64,000 nt of DNA from Pelagibius sp037652055 (GTDB lineage: Bacteria > Pseudomonadota > Alphaproteobacteria > Kiloniellales > Kiloniellaceae): positions 62,001-126,000 of the forward strand of contig NZ_JBBKAH010000002.1 in NCBI RefSeq assembly GCF_037652055.1. Direction: 5' to 3'. Position 1 is the stretch's first letter. Each line of letters begins with the position of its first letter. Below the pieces are notes generated by a model. It was not told the origin of the DNA, did not search any database, and saw only the letters and a list, made by a program, of their open reading frames with translations. Below are positions 49,013-57,811 of this stretch, piece by piece. Position numbers and translations under genes: made by a program.

Positions 49013-51178
49013 ATGTCGAACCCGGCCACCGCCCCCTTTCCGGTCAAACCGGTCAACGTGCCCCTGGGCACGCCCTTCCGCATCGACTCCGATTACAGGC
49101 CGGCGGGCGACCAGCCGCAGGCGATCGCCGAGCTGACCGCGGGACTGAAGCAGGGCGAACGCGACCAGGTGCTGCTGGGCGTGACCGGCTCCGGCAAGAC
49201 CTTCACCGCCGCCCAGGTCATCACCGAGGTCCAGCGCCCTGCGCTGGTGCTGGCGCCGAACAAGACCCTGGCCGCCCAGCTCTATGCCGAGATGAAGTCG
49301 TTCTTCCCCGACAACGCGGTGGAGTACTTCGTCTCCTACTACGACTACTACCAGCCGGAAGCCTACGTCCCGCGCAGCGATACCTATATCGAGAAGGAAA
49401 GCTCGATCAACGAGCAGATTGACCGCATGCGCCACTCGGCGACGCGCGCCCTCTTCGAGCGGCGCGACGTGGTGATCGTCGCCTCGGTCTCCTGCATCTA
49501 CGGCATCGGCTCGCCGGAAACCTACGCCACCATGACGGTGGAGGTGAAAGCGGGCCAGGAGGTCAACCGCGCCGAGCTGCTGAAGAAACTGGTCGAGCTG
49601 CAGTACAAGCGCAACGACACTGCCTTCCAGCGCGGCGCCTTCCGCGTGCGCGGCGACACCATCGACATCTTCCCGGCCCACTACGAGGACCGCGCCTGGC
49701 GCCTGACCCTGTTCGGCGACGAAGTAGAGAGCATCAACGAGTTCGATCCGCTGTCCGGCGACAAGACCGGCTCGCTGGATGCCATAAAGGTCTATGCCAA
49801 CAGCCACTACGTGACGCCGCGCCCGACGCTGCAGCAGGCGGTGAAGCTGATCAAGCAGGACCTTAAGGTCCAACTCGACGTCTTCACCCAGCAGGGCAAG
49901 CTCTTGGAGGCCCAGCGGCTGGAGCAGCGCACCATGTTCGACATCGAGATGATCGAGGCGACGGGCTCCTGCGCCGGCATCGAGAACTACTCGCGCTATC
50001 TGACCGGCCGCAAGCCGGGTGAGCCGCCGCCGACCCTTTTCGAGTACCTGCCGGAAGACTCCCTGCTGTTCGTTGATGAGAGCCACGTCACCGTCGGCCA
50101 GCTGAACGGCATGTTCCGCGGCGACTACGCGCGCAAGTCGACCCTGTCGGAGTTCGGCTTCCGTCTGCCGTCATGCATCGACAACCGCCCGCTGAAGTTC
50201 GAGGAGTGGGAGCAGATGCGCCCACAGACGGTCTACGTCTCGGCGACGCCCGGTGACTGGGAACTGCAGCAGACCGGCGGCGTCTTCGTCGAGCAGATCA
50301 TCCGCCCCACCGGCCTGATCGATCCGCTGTGCATCATCCGCCCAACCGAAAGCCAGGTCGACGATCTGATCGCCGAGTGCCGCGACGTCGCCGCGAAAGG
50401 CATGCGCACCCTGGTGACCACGCTGACCAAGCGCATGGCCGAGGACCTCACCGAGTACCTGCACGAGGCGGGTCTCAAGGTGCGCTACATCCACTCCGAC
50501 GTCGATACGCTGGAGCGCATCGAGATCATTCGCGACTTGCGGCTCGGCGTGTTCGACGTGCTGGTGGGCATCAACCTGTTGCGCGAGGGCCTGGACATCC
50601 CCGAATGCGCCCTGGTCTGCATCCTGGATGCCGACAAGGAAGGCTTCCTGCGCTCCACCCGCTCGCTGATCCAGACCATCGGCCGGGCGGCGCGCAACGT
50701 CGACGGGCGCGTCGTGCTCTATGCCGACAAGATGACCGACAGCCTGATGGCGGCGCTGGAGGAGACCAACCGCCGCCGCGAGAGACAGCAGGCTTTCAAT
50801 GCCGCCAACGGCATCACCCCGGAATCCATCAAGCGGCGGATCGCCGATATCCTGGAGAGCGTCTACGAGCGCGACCACGTGACGGTGAAGACCGGCGATG
50901 CCGAGGCCATGCACCTGGTCGGCCACAACCTGCAGGCCTACATCGCCGACCTGGAAAAGCGCATGCGCGAGGCCGCCGCCGACCTGGAGTTCGAGGAAGC
51001 GGCACGCCTGCGCGACGAGATCAAGCGCCTGCAGGATCACGACCTCGGCCTCGACAAGCCCGGCATGCCGACAGGCCAGGGTGGCGGGGCCGGCGGCTTC
51101 GCCGACCGCATCGCCCAGGCCGGCGCCGCCAGCAAGTCGCGCAAGGGTAAAGGCAAGTACCGTGGCAAGCGACGCTAG
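49013..51178 (+). CDS. uvrB: Excinuclease ABC subunit B
   Basis: The 721-residue UvrB is the damage-verifying helicase-like subunit of nucleotide excision repair. Walker A is GVTGSGKTF, the beta-hairpin region is YYDYYQPEAYVP, and the helicase motif is DESHVTVGQ (50081 onwards). The C-terminal UvrC-binding UVR motif (LEFEEAARLRDEIKRL) is followed by a basic Gly/Lys tail. AAGGGG precedes the ATG. The next gene starts within its last codons. uvrC lies about 3.4 kb downstream in the same direction; uvrA is not in the window. Confidence 0.97.
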   Translation: MSNPATAPFPVKPVNVPLGTPFRIDSDYRPAGDQPQAIAELTAGLKQGERDQVLLGVTGSGKTFTAAQVITEVQRPALVLAPNKTLAAQLYAEMKSFFPDNAVEYFVSYYDYYQPEAYVPRSDTYIEKESSINEQIDRMRHSATRALFERRDVVIVASVSCIYGIGSPETYATMTVEVKAGQEVNRAELLKKLVELQYKRNDTAFQRGAFRVRGDTIDIFPAHYEDRAWRLTLFGDEVESINEFDPLSGDKTGSLDAIKVYANSHYVTPRPTLQQAVKLIKQDLKVQLDVFTQQGKLLEAQRLEQRTMFDIEMIEATGSCAGIENYSRYLTGRKPGEPPPTLFEYLPEDSLLFVDESHVTVGQLNGMFRGDYARKSTLSEFGFRLPSCIDNRPLKFEEWEQMRPQTVYVSATPGDWELQQTGGVFVEQIIRPTGLIDPLCIIRPTESQVDDLIAECRDVAAKGMRTLVTTLTKRMAEDLTEYLHEAGLKVRYIHSDVDTLERIEIIRDLRLGVFDVLVGINLLREGLDIPECALVCILDADKEGFLRSTRSLIQTIGRAARNVDGRVVLYADKMTDSLMAALEETNRRRERQQAFNAANGITPESIKRRIADILESVYERDHVTVKTGDAEAMHLVGHNLQAYIADLEKRMREAAADLEFEEAARLRDEIKRLQDHDLGLDKPGMPTGQGGGAGGFADRIAQAGAASKSRKGKGKYRGKRR

Positions 51179-51671
51179 GGTTCCGCCGGCGAGCGACAAG
51201 GCGGTGGGCACCATCCCAGGCACGATATACGTGGACGCCGATGCCTGCCCGGTGAAGCAGGAGATCTACAAGGTCGCCGAGCGCCACGGCTGGACCGTGC
51301 AGGTGGTCGCCAACGACATCATCGCCCTGCCGGTGCACCCCCTGATCAAGCGCGTGGTCGTGGGCGGCGGCTTCGATGCCGCCGACGACTGGATCGCCGA
51401 GCGTGCCGGGCCCGGCGATGTGGTCATCACCGCCGATATTCCCCTGGCCGCACGCTGCGTGAAGGCGGGCGCGGCGGTGCTGGCGCACAACGGCAAGGGC
51501 TTTTCCGACCGCTCCATCGGCATGGCGCTCGCCAGCCGCAACCTCATGGCCGAACTGCGCGAGGCCGGCCAGGTGACCGGCGGACCCAAGCCGTTCTCGC
51601 AGCGCGACCGCTCCGCCTTCCTCTCGGCCCTCCACGAGACTCTGGAGAACCTGAAGCGGCCGAAGAGCTGA
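51162..51671 (+). CDS. YaiI/YqxD family (DUF188) protein
   Basis: The 169-residue protein matches the YaiI/YqxD family: IYVDADACPVKQEIYKVAER, VVVGGGFDAADDWIAE, DVVITADIPLAARCVKAGA, then RNLMAELREAG. Conserved aspartates suggest a PIN-like nuclease fold, but function is unproven. The GTG start at 51162 overlaps the uvrB end by 17 nt; a GTG at 51204 is an alternative that keeps the whole domain. Confidence 0.88.
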   Translation: MASDARVPPASDKAVGTIPGTIYVDADACPVKQEIYKVAERHGWTVQVVANDIIALPVHPLIKRVVVGGGFDAADDWIAERAGPGDVVITADIPLAARCVKAGAAVLAHNGKGFSDRSIGMALASRNLMAELREAGQVTGGPKPFSQRDRSAFLSALHETLENLKRPKS

Positions 51672-51878
51672 AGTTGCGCTCGACCTCCATCGTCAAATTT
51701 AGTTCGTTTGATTATAATTTCACATTGAAGCGCCGAATCTACGCTTAAAGTCCTGCAGCCCGGCACGCGATCATCGACCTGTGACTTGCCAATCTCCCTC
51801 ACCGCGCCGAAATAGTCGGAAGTCCGGCAAGCGTATGGCCCCTAATCGGCACCCCGCCCGGCAGAAGGAGGTCTCTCG

Positions 51879-52310
51879 ATGACTGCGAAAGTGAAGAAAA
51901 GCCGCGAGGAATTGCGGCAAAGCCTGAGCCCCGAGGAATATCACGTCACCCAGGAGGGCGGCACGGAGCGCGCCTTCACCGGCCGCTACCACGACAGCAA
52001 GACGCCGGGCACCTATCGCTGCGTGGTCTGTGGCGAGCCTCTGTTCTCCTCCGAAACCAAGTTCGACTCCGGGACCGGATGGCCGTCGTTCTACCAGCCG
52101 GTGAGCGAGCAGGCGGTGGCGACCAAGGAGGACCGCAAGCTGTGGATGCGCCGCACCGAGGTGCTCTGCGCAGCCTGCGACGCCCATCTGGGCCACGTAT
52201 TTCCCGACGGGCCGCAACCGACCGGCCTGCGCTATTGCATGAACTCGGCAGCCCTGAAACTTCAACCAGCGGCTGCCGGCGACAGCGGCAAGAAGGACGA
52301 AAAAGCGTAG
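51879..52310 (+). CDS. msrB: Peptide-methionine (R)-S-oxide reductase
   Basis: The 143-residue enzyme reduces methionine-R-sulfoxide in the cytoplasm. The zinc site is Cys48/Cys51 (CVVCG) and Cys97/Cys100 (CAACDAHLGHVF); the catalytic Cys120 is in GLRYCMNSAAL. SGTGWPSF is the family signature. AGGAGG precedes the ATG. It complements the periplasmic MsrP and depends on thioredoxin reduced by TrxB. Confidence 0.96.
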   Translation: MTAKVKKSREELRQSLSPEEYHVTQEGGTERAFTGRYHDSKTPGTYRCVVCGEPLFSSETKFDSGTGWPSFYQPVSEQAVATKEDRKLWMRRTEVLCAACDAHLGHVFPDGPQPTGLRYCMNSAALKLQPAAAGDSGKKDEKA

Positions 52311-52499
52311 GCCCGCCGCGCGGCGTCCGGGGCTTTCCGCCCTCGGCGCCGCTTTCTGCCATTGAAAAATCCGCCGGGGGTCGACATCTAAGCCGTGCTT
52401 GGCCATTGTGCCGCTCGTAGCGGCGGACAGCCGGCCCCGCCCACGGGGGTCTGGCGTCTGCCGCCTTTATGTTGCAACCGCCCTGGTACCCCGTCCCAC

Positions 52500-53549
52500 A
52501 TGACAGCCCTCGCATTCCTGCAAGCCGGAGGTGGTCTCGCGCTGCTGTTTGTCGGGGGTGAGGTGCTGCTGCGCGGGGCCGTCGGCCTGTCTCTGCGCTT
52601 CGGCCTGTCGCCGCTGCTCATCGGCCTGACCGTGGTCGCCATGGCGACCTCCATGCCGGAACTGGTGGTTACCGTCACCGCCGGCCTGCAAGGCGCGACC
52701 GACATCGGGGTCGGCAACGTGGTCGGCTCCAACATCGCCAACATCCTGCTGATTCTCGGCCTCGCGGCCCTGCTCTGCCCCATCGAACGCGAGCCAAAGC
52801 GCATCCTGCGCGACACCATGGCCATGGTCGCGGCCACTGCCGTGTTCATTCTGCTGGCCTGCTTCCAGACCCTCACTTTCGTCCACGGCGCCGTCATGAT
52901 CCTGCTGATGGGCGGCTACCTGGTAATGAGCTACGTCATCGAGCGGCGCGGCGGCAACGACACCGAGACCGGCCTGGAGGCAATCGAGGAGGCCGGCGCG
53001 ACGCCGAAGTCGGTATGGATTGCTGCCGCCCTCATCGTTGGCGGCATCATTGCGCTGGCCGGCGGCTCGGAGCTGCTGGTGCGCGGCGCCACAACCATCG
53101 CACGGGCGGCGGGCGTGTCGGAGACCGTCATCGGCCTGACCCTGGTCGCCGTCGGCACCTCGCTGCCGGAGCTGGCCACCGCCATCATCGCGGCCATGCG
53201 CGGCCACACGGAAGTGGCCCTGGGCAACGTGCTGGGCTCCAACATCTTCAACATCCTGCTGATTCTCGGCGCGCTCTTCATGATCACCCCGGTGACCGTG
53301 GCCCCGGAGGTGCTGAATTTCGACATCTGGGTGCTGGCGGCGGTGACCCTGCTGGCGGTGCCGGTGATGCTGACCGGCCGGCATATCACCCGCATCGAGG
53401 GGGCCGTCTTCGTGCTGCTCTATCTGGCCTTTGTCTGGTACCAGTTCGACCCGCACAAGCAGGCTTCCTTCGATGCACCCCATGGCGCTGCCGCAACAGC
53501 GCCAGCAAGCGGCGCTCCGGCGGTTGAGACCGCGCCGGCACGGCCCTAG
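52500..53549 (+). CDS. CaCA-family Na+/Ca2+ antiporter (YrbG-like)
   Basis: The 349-residue inner-membrane protein has two inverted alpha-repeats: VVAMATSMPELVVTV with GNVVGSNIANILLILG in the first half, and VAVGTSLPELATAI with GNVLGSNIFNILLILG in the second. An acidic cytoplasmic loop (TETGLEAIEEAG) separates them. These features define cation/Ca2+ exchangers. I used the ATG at 52500 at the first membrane helix. The C-terminal 30 residues are an Ala/Pro tail. Confidence 0.92.
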   Translation: MTALAFLQAGGGLALLFVGGEVLLRGAVGLSLRFGLSPLLIGLTVVAMATSMPELVVTVTAGLQGATDIGVGNVVGSNIANILLILGLAALLCPIEREPKRILRDTMAMVAATAVFILLACFQTLTFVHGAVMILLMGGYLVMSYVIERRGGNDTETGLEAIEEAGATPKSVWIAAALIVGGIIALAGGSELLVRGATTIARAAGVSETVIGLTLVAVGTSLPELATAIIAAMRGHTEVALGNVLGSNIFNILLILGALFMITPVTVAPEVLNFDIWVLAAVTLLAVPVMLTGRHITRIEGAVFVLLYLAFVWYQFDPHKQASFDAPHGAAATAPASGAPAVETAPARP

Positions 53550-53629
53550 GATGCCTTCCTCATCCTGTTCCTGAGAACCGCAGCCGCCGCCGCGCACTCG
53601 GCGCGGGCCGGTCAAAGCGAGAGTCCCCG

Positions 53630-54046
53630 ATGTCCATCACTGAGCCCCGCCAGACCGGCGACCGCGTAAAGTCCGACGTGCTGTCGCAGCGCATCCTGAT
53701 CCGCGACCTGACGCTGTCCTGCAGCATCGGGGTCAGCGACGAGGAGCGCGCCCGGCGCCAGCGCCTGCGCATCAACGTCGAACTCCTGGTCGACTACCCG
53801 CCGCCGGTGCGCGACACCATTACCGAAGTGGTCGACTACGGCCGTCTCGCCAAGGCCGTGCGCAACCACTGCCTCGGCACCACCTTCCGCCTCCTGGAAA
53901 CTCTGGCGGAGGAACTGTCGGATGTCTGTTTCGGCTTTCCGCCGGTCAGCGAGACCAGGGTGCGCATCGAGAAATTGGACCGCTACGCGGATATCGGTGG
54001 TATCGGCGTCGAGATTGCGCGCCGAAGGCGAAGCGGCCAGGCCTAG
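53630..54046 (+). CDS. folB: Dihydroneopterin aldolase
   Basis: The 138-residue enzyme cleaves dihydroneopterin in folate synthesis. Typical stretches are ILIRDLTLSCSIGVSDEER, RLRINVELLVDY, VVDYGRLAKAVRNH, LLETLAEEL and VRIEKLDRYADIGGIGVEI. It carries about 20 extra N-terminal residues before the first strand. It is followed by the AT-rich region before uvrC. Confidence 0.92.
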   Translation: MSITEPRQTGDRVKSDVLSQRILIRDLTLSCSIGVSDEERARRQRLRINVELLVDYPPPVRDTITEVVDYGRLAKAVRNHCLGTTFRLLETLAEELSDVCFGFPPVSETRVRIEKLDRYADIGGIGVEIARRRRSGQA

Positions 54047-54534
54047 CCGGACCACGCTAAGCCTTTGCAGCAGAAGCCAATCCGGCGCCGCGGATACCGA
54101 GTTGTACACAGGGCTCTCGCAGCCGCCAAAAACACCCGAGAGTCGATGACAGAATTGCGACGTTAGCGTTAACTTTAATCTTGACTTGGTTTTTCATACT
54201 AGAAATCAATGACCTAACTACTTTTGCCTAAATAATAGGCAGATTAATAAAAATGTAGAATTTCCTAAGAAGCGCCTTGTGGAGGTCCTGGATAGCCACA
54301 GTTTTATCCACAGGTTTGGTGGATAGAATCGACCCCTCTCTTTGGCAATCCCGGGTGCGGACTGCTGCCGGTCTTGGGCACCGCATTCATGGGGCGGTCA
54401 GGGCGGCCTCCGTGGCGGCAGGCGGCGATTGACCGGGCAGGCGGCGATTGCTTTGCTTGCTGAACAGCTTATCAGCACGACTCGACACCTCAGCCCGATT
54501 CCAGAGCCGCAAGACCCGGACCCTGTTCCCCCGC
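54047..54534. other. AT-rich gene-free region with DnaA-box matches; candidate origin or regulatory region
   Basis: This spacer contains a perfect DnaA box TTATCCACA (54304-54312), a near box TTGTACACA (54102-54110) and degenerate ones (GATAGCCACA from 54291, GGTGGATAG from 54319). Between them, about 54160-54275 is strikingly AT-rich (GTTAACTTTAATC, AATAATAGGC, TTAATAAAAATG) in a GC-rich genome, as a DNA-unwinding element would be. No replication-initiator or partition gene is adjacent. It may be oriC, a DnaA-regulated promoter of uvrC or chance. The last about 200 bases before the uvrC ATG are GC-rich leader. Confidence 0.4.
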
Positions 54535-56547
54535 ATGACGAAAGCCCCGAAACGATCCTCCGCCGCGCGCCTCCGCGCCAGAAGCGCTCTCAAGGATCCT
54601 TCCGCCGGCGGCAAGCGCTCCGCCATGGGCATGGAGGAGGATCCGGCCGAACCCTTCATCACGGAAGGCGAGGACGTCGATCTCTCCGGGCTGGGCGAGG
54701 GTCTGGCGCGCGGCGTGACGGTCATCGCCGACACAGTGAAGACTCTCTCGTCCAGCCCCGGCGTCTACCGCATGCTGAACCGCAAGGGTGACGCGGTCTA
54801 CGTCGGCAAGGCGCGCAGTCTGAAGCGGCGGGTGACGAATTATACCCAGATCGCCAAGCTGCCGCGCCGCCTGCAGCGCATGGTGGCCGAGACCGTGGCC
54901 ATGGAGGTCGTCGAGACCCACACCGAGGTCGAGGCCCTGCTGCTGGAGAGCAACCTCATCAAGCGCCTGATGCCGCGCTACAATGTGCTGCTGCGCGACG
55001 ACAAGTCCTTTCCCTACATCCTGCTGACCGCCGACCACGCCATCCCGCAGATCACCAAGCATCGCGGCGCCCACACCCGCGAGGGTGACTACTTCGGCCC
55101 CTTCGCCTCGGCCGGCGCGGTGAACCGCACTATCACCGCGCTGGAGCGCGCCTTCCTGCTGCGCTCCTGCAGCGACGGGGTGTTCTCGGTGCGCACGCGG
55201 CCCTGCCTGATGTACCAGATCAAGCGCTGTTCGGCGCCCTGCGTGGAGCGCATCTCGGCGCCTGACTACCGCGACCTCGTCACCCAGGCGCGCAAGTTCC
55301 TCACCGGCAATTCCCAGGAGGTGCAGCAGCAGCTGGCCGCCAAGATGGAGGACGCGGCGGGGCACCTCGACTTCGAGACCGCCGCCGTCTACCGCGACCG
55401 CATCCGCGCGCTTTCGCAGATTCAGGCGCACCAGGACATCAATATCGAGGGGGTCGACAACGCCGACGTCATCGCCGCGCACGAGGAAGGCGGCCAGATC
55501 TGCATCCAGGTGTTCTTCTTCCGGGCCGGGCGCAACTACGGCAACCGGGCCTATTTCCCCAGCCACGACAGGAGCCTGACCATCGAGGAGGTGCTGGGCG
55601 CCTTCGTTGCCCAGTTCTACGACAACAAGCCGGTGCCGCGTCTCGTGCTGCTGAGCCACGGCCTGGAGGAACAGGCCCTCATCGCCGAGGCCTTGTCGAT
55701 GAAGGCCGAGGCGAAGGTGGAGCTGACCCGCCCGCAGCGCGGCGCCAAGCGCAAGCTGGTGGAGAACGCCCTGCACAATGCCCGGGAAGCGCTGGCCCGG
55801 CGCCTGGCGGAGAGCAGCAGCCAGCGCAAGCTGCTCGAACAGGTGGCGGAGATCTTCGGCCTGGACTCCACACCCGAGCGCATCGAGGTCTACGACAACA
55901 GCCACACCCAGGGCGGCGAGCCCTACGGCTGCATGATCGTGGCCGGGCCCGAGGGCTTCCGCAAGAATGCCTACCGCAAGTTCAAGATCAAGGACCCCGA
56001 GACCGAGGCCGGTGACGACTACGCCATGATGCGCGAGGTGCTGACCCGGCGCTTCCAGCGCAGCCTGAAGGAAGATCCGGAACGCAGCGGCGGCCAATGG
56101 CCGGACCTGGTGCTGCTGGACGGCGGTCAGGGCCAGCTGGCGGTGGGCGCCGAAGTGTTGGCCGACCTGGGATTGAGCGACCTGCCGATCGCCGCCATCG
56201 CCAAGGGCCCGGACCGCGACGCCGGGCGCGAGCGCATCTTCCTGCCCGGCAAACCGTCCTTCATGCTGCAGCCGCGCGACCCGGCGCTTTACTTCCTCCA
56301 GCGCCTGCGCGACGAGGCACACCGCTTCGCCATCGGCACCCACCGGGCCGGCCGCTCCAAGGCACGCCTCCGCTCGGCCCTCGACGAGGTTCCGGGCATC
56401 GGCGCCAGGCGCAAGAAAGCCCTGCTGCTGCACTTCGGCGCCGCCCGGGCCGTCGCCCGCGCCGGCCTCGCCGACCTGGAAGCGGTGGAAGGCATTTCCA
56501 AGACGGTCGCCCGCAAGATTTATGACCACTTTCACCGGGATGGCTGA
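54535..56547 (+). CDS. uvrC: Excinuclease ABC subunit C
   Basis: The 670-residue nuclease makes both incisions in excision repair. After a basic N-terminal extension of about 75 residues come the GIY-YIG domain (SSPGVYRMLNRKGDAVYVGKA), a Cys pair region (CLMYQIKRCSAPC), a UVR motif (HLDFETAAVYRDRIRAL), the RNase H-like domain (RIEVYDNSHTQGGEP, DLVLLDGGQGQL, KGPDRDAGRE) and tandem helix-hairpin-helix motifs (VPGIGARRKKALL, VEGISKTVARKI). The start is uncertain: an in-frame ATG at 54448 exists, but 54535 is nearer family length. Confidence 0.96.
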   Translation: MTKAPKRSSAARLRARSALKDPSAGGKRSAMGMEEDPAEPFITEGEDVDLSGLGEGLARGVTVIADTVKTLSSSPGVYRMLNRKGDAVYVGKARSLKRRVTNYTQIAKLPRRLQRMVAETVAMEVVETHTEVEALLLESNLIKRLMPRYNVLLRDDKSFPYILLTADHAIPQITKHRGAHTREGDYFGPFASAGAVNRTITALERAFLLRSCSDGVFSVRTRPCLMYQIKRCSAPCVERISAPDYRDLVTQARKFLTGNSQEVQQQLAAKMEDAAGHLDFETAAVYRDRIRALSQIQAHQDINIEGVDNADVIAAHEEGGQICIQVFFFRAGRNYGNRAYFPSHDRSLTIEEVLGAFVAQFYDNKPVPRLVLLSHGLEEQALIAEALSMKAEAKVELTRPQRGAKRKLVENALHNAREALARRLAESSSQRKLLEQVAEIFGLDSTPERIEVYDNSHTQGGEPYGCMIVAGPEGFRKNAYRKFKIKDPETEAGDDYAMMREVLTRRFQRSLKEDPERSGGQWPDLVLLDGGQGQLAVGAEVLADLGLSDLPIAAIAKGPDRDAGRERIFLPGKPSFMLQPRDPALYFLQRLRDEAHRFAIGTHRAGRSKARLRSALDEVPGIGARRKKALLLHFGAARAVARAGLADLEAVEGISKTVARKIYDHFHRDG

Positions 56548-56702
56548 CAGACCGGAAGGTTGAGCTTTTAGGGCGATTTTCCGCCCTTGAGGCCTGCCCA
56601 CCCCCCTGGGTCGCGCCGGGCTGCTATGATACAAGAGGTTTGGAAACGGGAGGTCCGCGGCACCGGCGGCGGGCAGCTCTTCAGGAGGAAGAACCGGGAC
56701 CC

Positions 56703-57275
56703 ATGCTGACCAGCCTGCCCAACATTCTGACGCTGTCGCGCATCGCGGCGATTCCGCTGCTGCTGGCACTGATCTACGTGGACACGCCGTTCTATCGCTG
56801 GATCGCCTTCGCCGGCTACGTCATGGCCTGCGTCACTGACTACTTCGACGGCTACCTCGCCCGCCACATGAACCAGATCTCGCCGTTGGGCCGTTTCCTC
56901 GATCCCATCGCCGACAAGCTGCTGGTGGCCACCCTGATCGTCATGCTTGTCGCCACCCAGGAGATCGCCGGCCTCGCCGTGATCCCGGCCATCATCATCC
57001 TGGCCCGCGAGATCCTGGTCTCCGGCCTGCGCGAGTACCTCGCGGAGATCAAGGTTTCGGTGCCGGTCACCGGGCTCGCCAAGTGGAAGACCGCCATTCA
57101 GATGGTGGCGCTCGGCTTCCTCATCGTCGGCGACGCCGGCCCGGCCGTCCTGCAGGTCTCCCTGATCGGCGAGATCGGCCTGTGGATCGCCGGCATCCTC
57201 ACCGCCGTCACCGGCTACGACTACACGGCGCGCGGCCTGAAGCACATGGTCGGTCAGGAGAACGCCGGCCGATGA
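56703..57275 (+). CDS. pgsA: CDP-diacylglycerol-glycerol-3-phosphate 3-phosphatidyltransferase
   Basis: The 190-residue inner-membrane enzyme makes phosphatidylglycerol phosphate. The CDP-alcohol phosphotransferase motif D-x2-DG-x2-AR-x8-G-x3-D-x3-D is complete, from DYFDGYLAR to GRFLDPIAD. It has about six hydrophobic segments starting with LPNILTLSRIAAIPLLLAL. An AGGAGG lies somewhat far (about 16 nt) upstream. Its stop overlaps the mobB start as ATGA, beginning a tight operon with the molybdenum-cofactor genes. Confidence 0.95.
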   Translation: MLTSLPNILTLSRIAAIPLLLALIYVDTPFYRWIAFAGYVMACVTDYFDGYLARHMNQISPLGRFLDPIADKLLVATLIVMLVATQEIAGLAVIPAIIILAREILVSGLREYLAEIKVSVPVTGLAKWKTAIQMVALGFLIVGDAGPAVLQVSLIGEIGLWIAGILTAVTGYDYTARGLKHMVGQENAGR

Positions 57276-57811
57276 GCGAAGGTAGTATGAAGGTCATCGG
57301 CCTCGCCGGCTGGAGCGGCAGCGGCAAGACCACGCTCATTGTTCAATTGATTCCGGCCCTGGTGCGCCGCGGCCTCAAGGTGTCGACCATGAAGCACGCC
57401 CATCACGCCTTCGACGTCGACAAGCCCGGCAAGGATTCCTTCGAGCACCGCGCCGCCGGCGCGACCGAGGTGATGATCGGGTCGGGCAGGCGCTGGGCGC
57501 TGATGCACGAGCTGCGCGACGAGGCCGAACCCGACAGCCGCAACCTGATGCAGCACATGACCCAGGTCGACCTGCTGATCATCGAAGGCTGGAAGGCCGA
57601 GGGCCACGAAAAGATCGAGATCCACCGCCCCGCCCACGGCAAGCCCCTGATTCAGCCGGACGACCCCAAGGTGGTCGCCGTGGCCAGCGACGCGGACCTG
57701 TCCGGCTTGCCGGTGCCGCGCCTCGACCTGAACGACGTCGAGGCCATCGCCGACTTCATCGTCGCGCACTGCGGCCTCGCCGAAAGGGCGCGAAAGGGCG
57801 CCGCCGAGTAA
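57272..57811 (+). CDS. mobB: Molybdopterin-guanine dinucleotide biosynthesis adaptor MobB
   Basis: The 179-residue P-loop protein binds GTP and assists attachment of guanine nucleotide to the molybdenum cofactor. Walker A is GWSGSGKTTL; other motifs are VSTMKHAHHAFDVDKPGKDS, the Ala/Gly stretch HRAAGATEVMI, and LLIIEGWK. The ATG overlaps the pgsA stop (ATGA), and its own stop overlaps moeA (TAATG). No mobA is in the window. Confidence 0.94.
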   Translation: MSEGSMKVIGLAGWSGSGKTTLIVQLIPALVRRGLKVSTMKHAHHAFDVDKPGKDSFEHRAAGATEVMIGSGRRWALMHELRDEAEPDSRNLMQHMTQVDLLIIEGWKAEGHEKIEIHRPAHGKPLIQPDDPKVVAVASDADLSGLPVPRLDLNDVEAIADFIVAHCGLAERARKGAAE

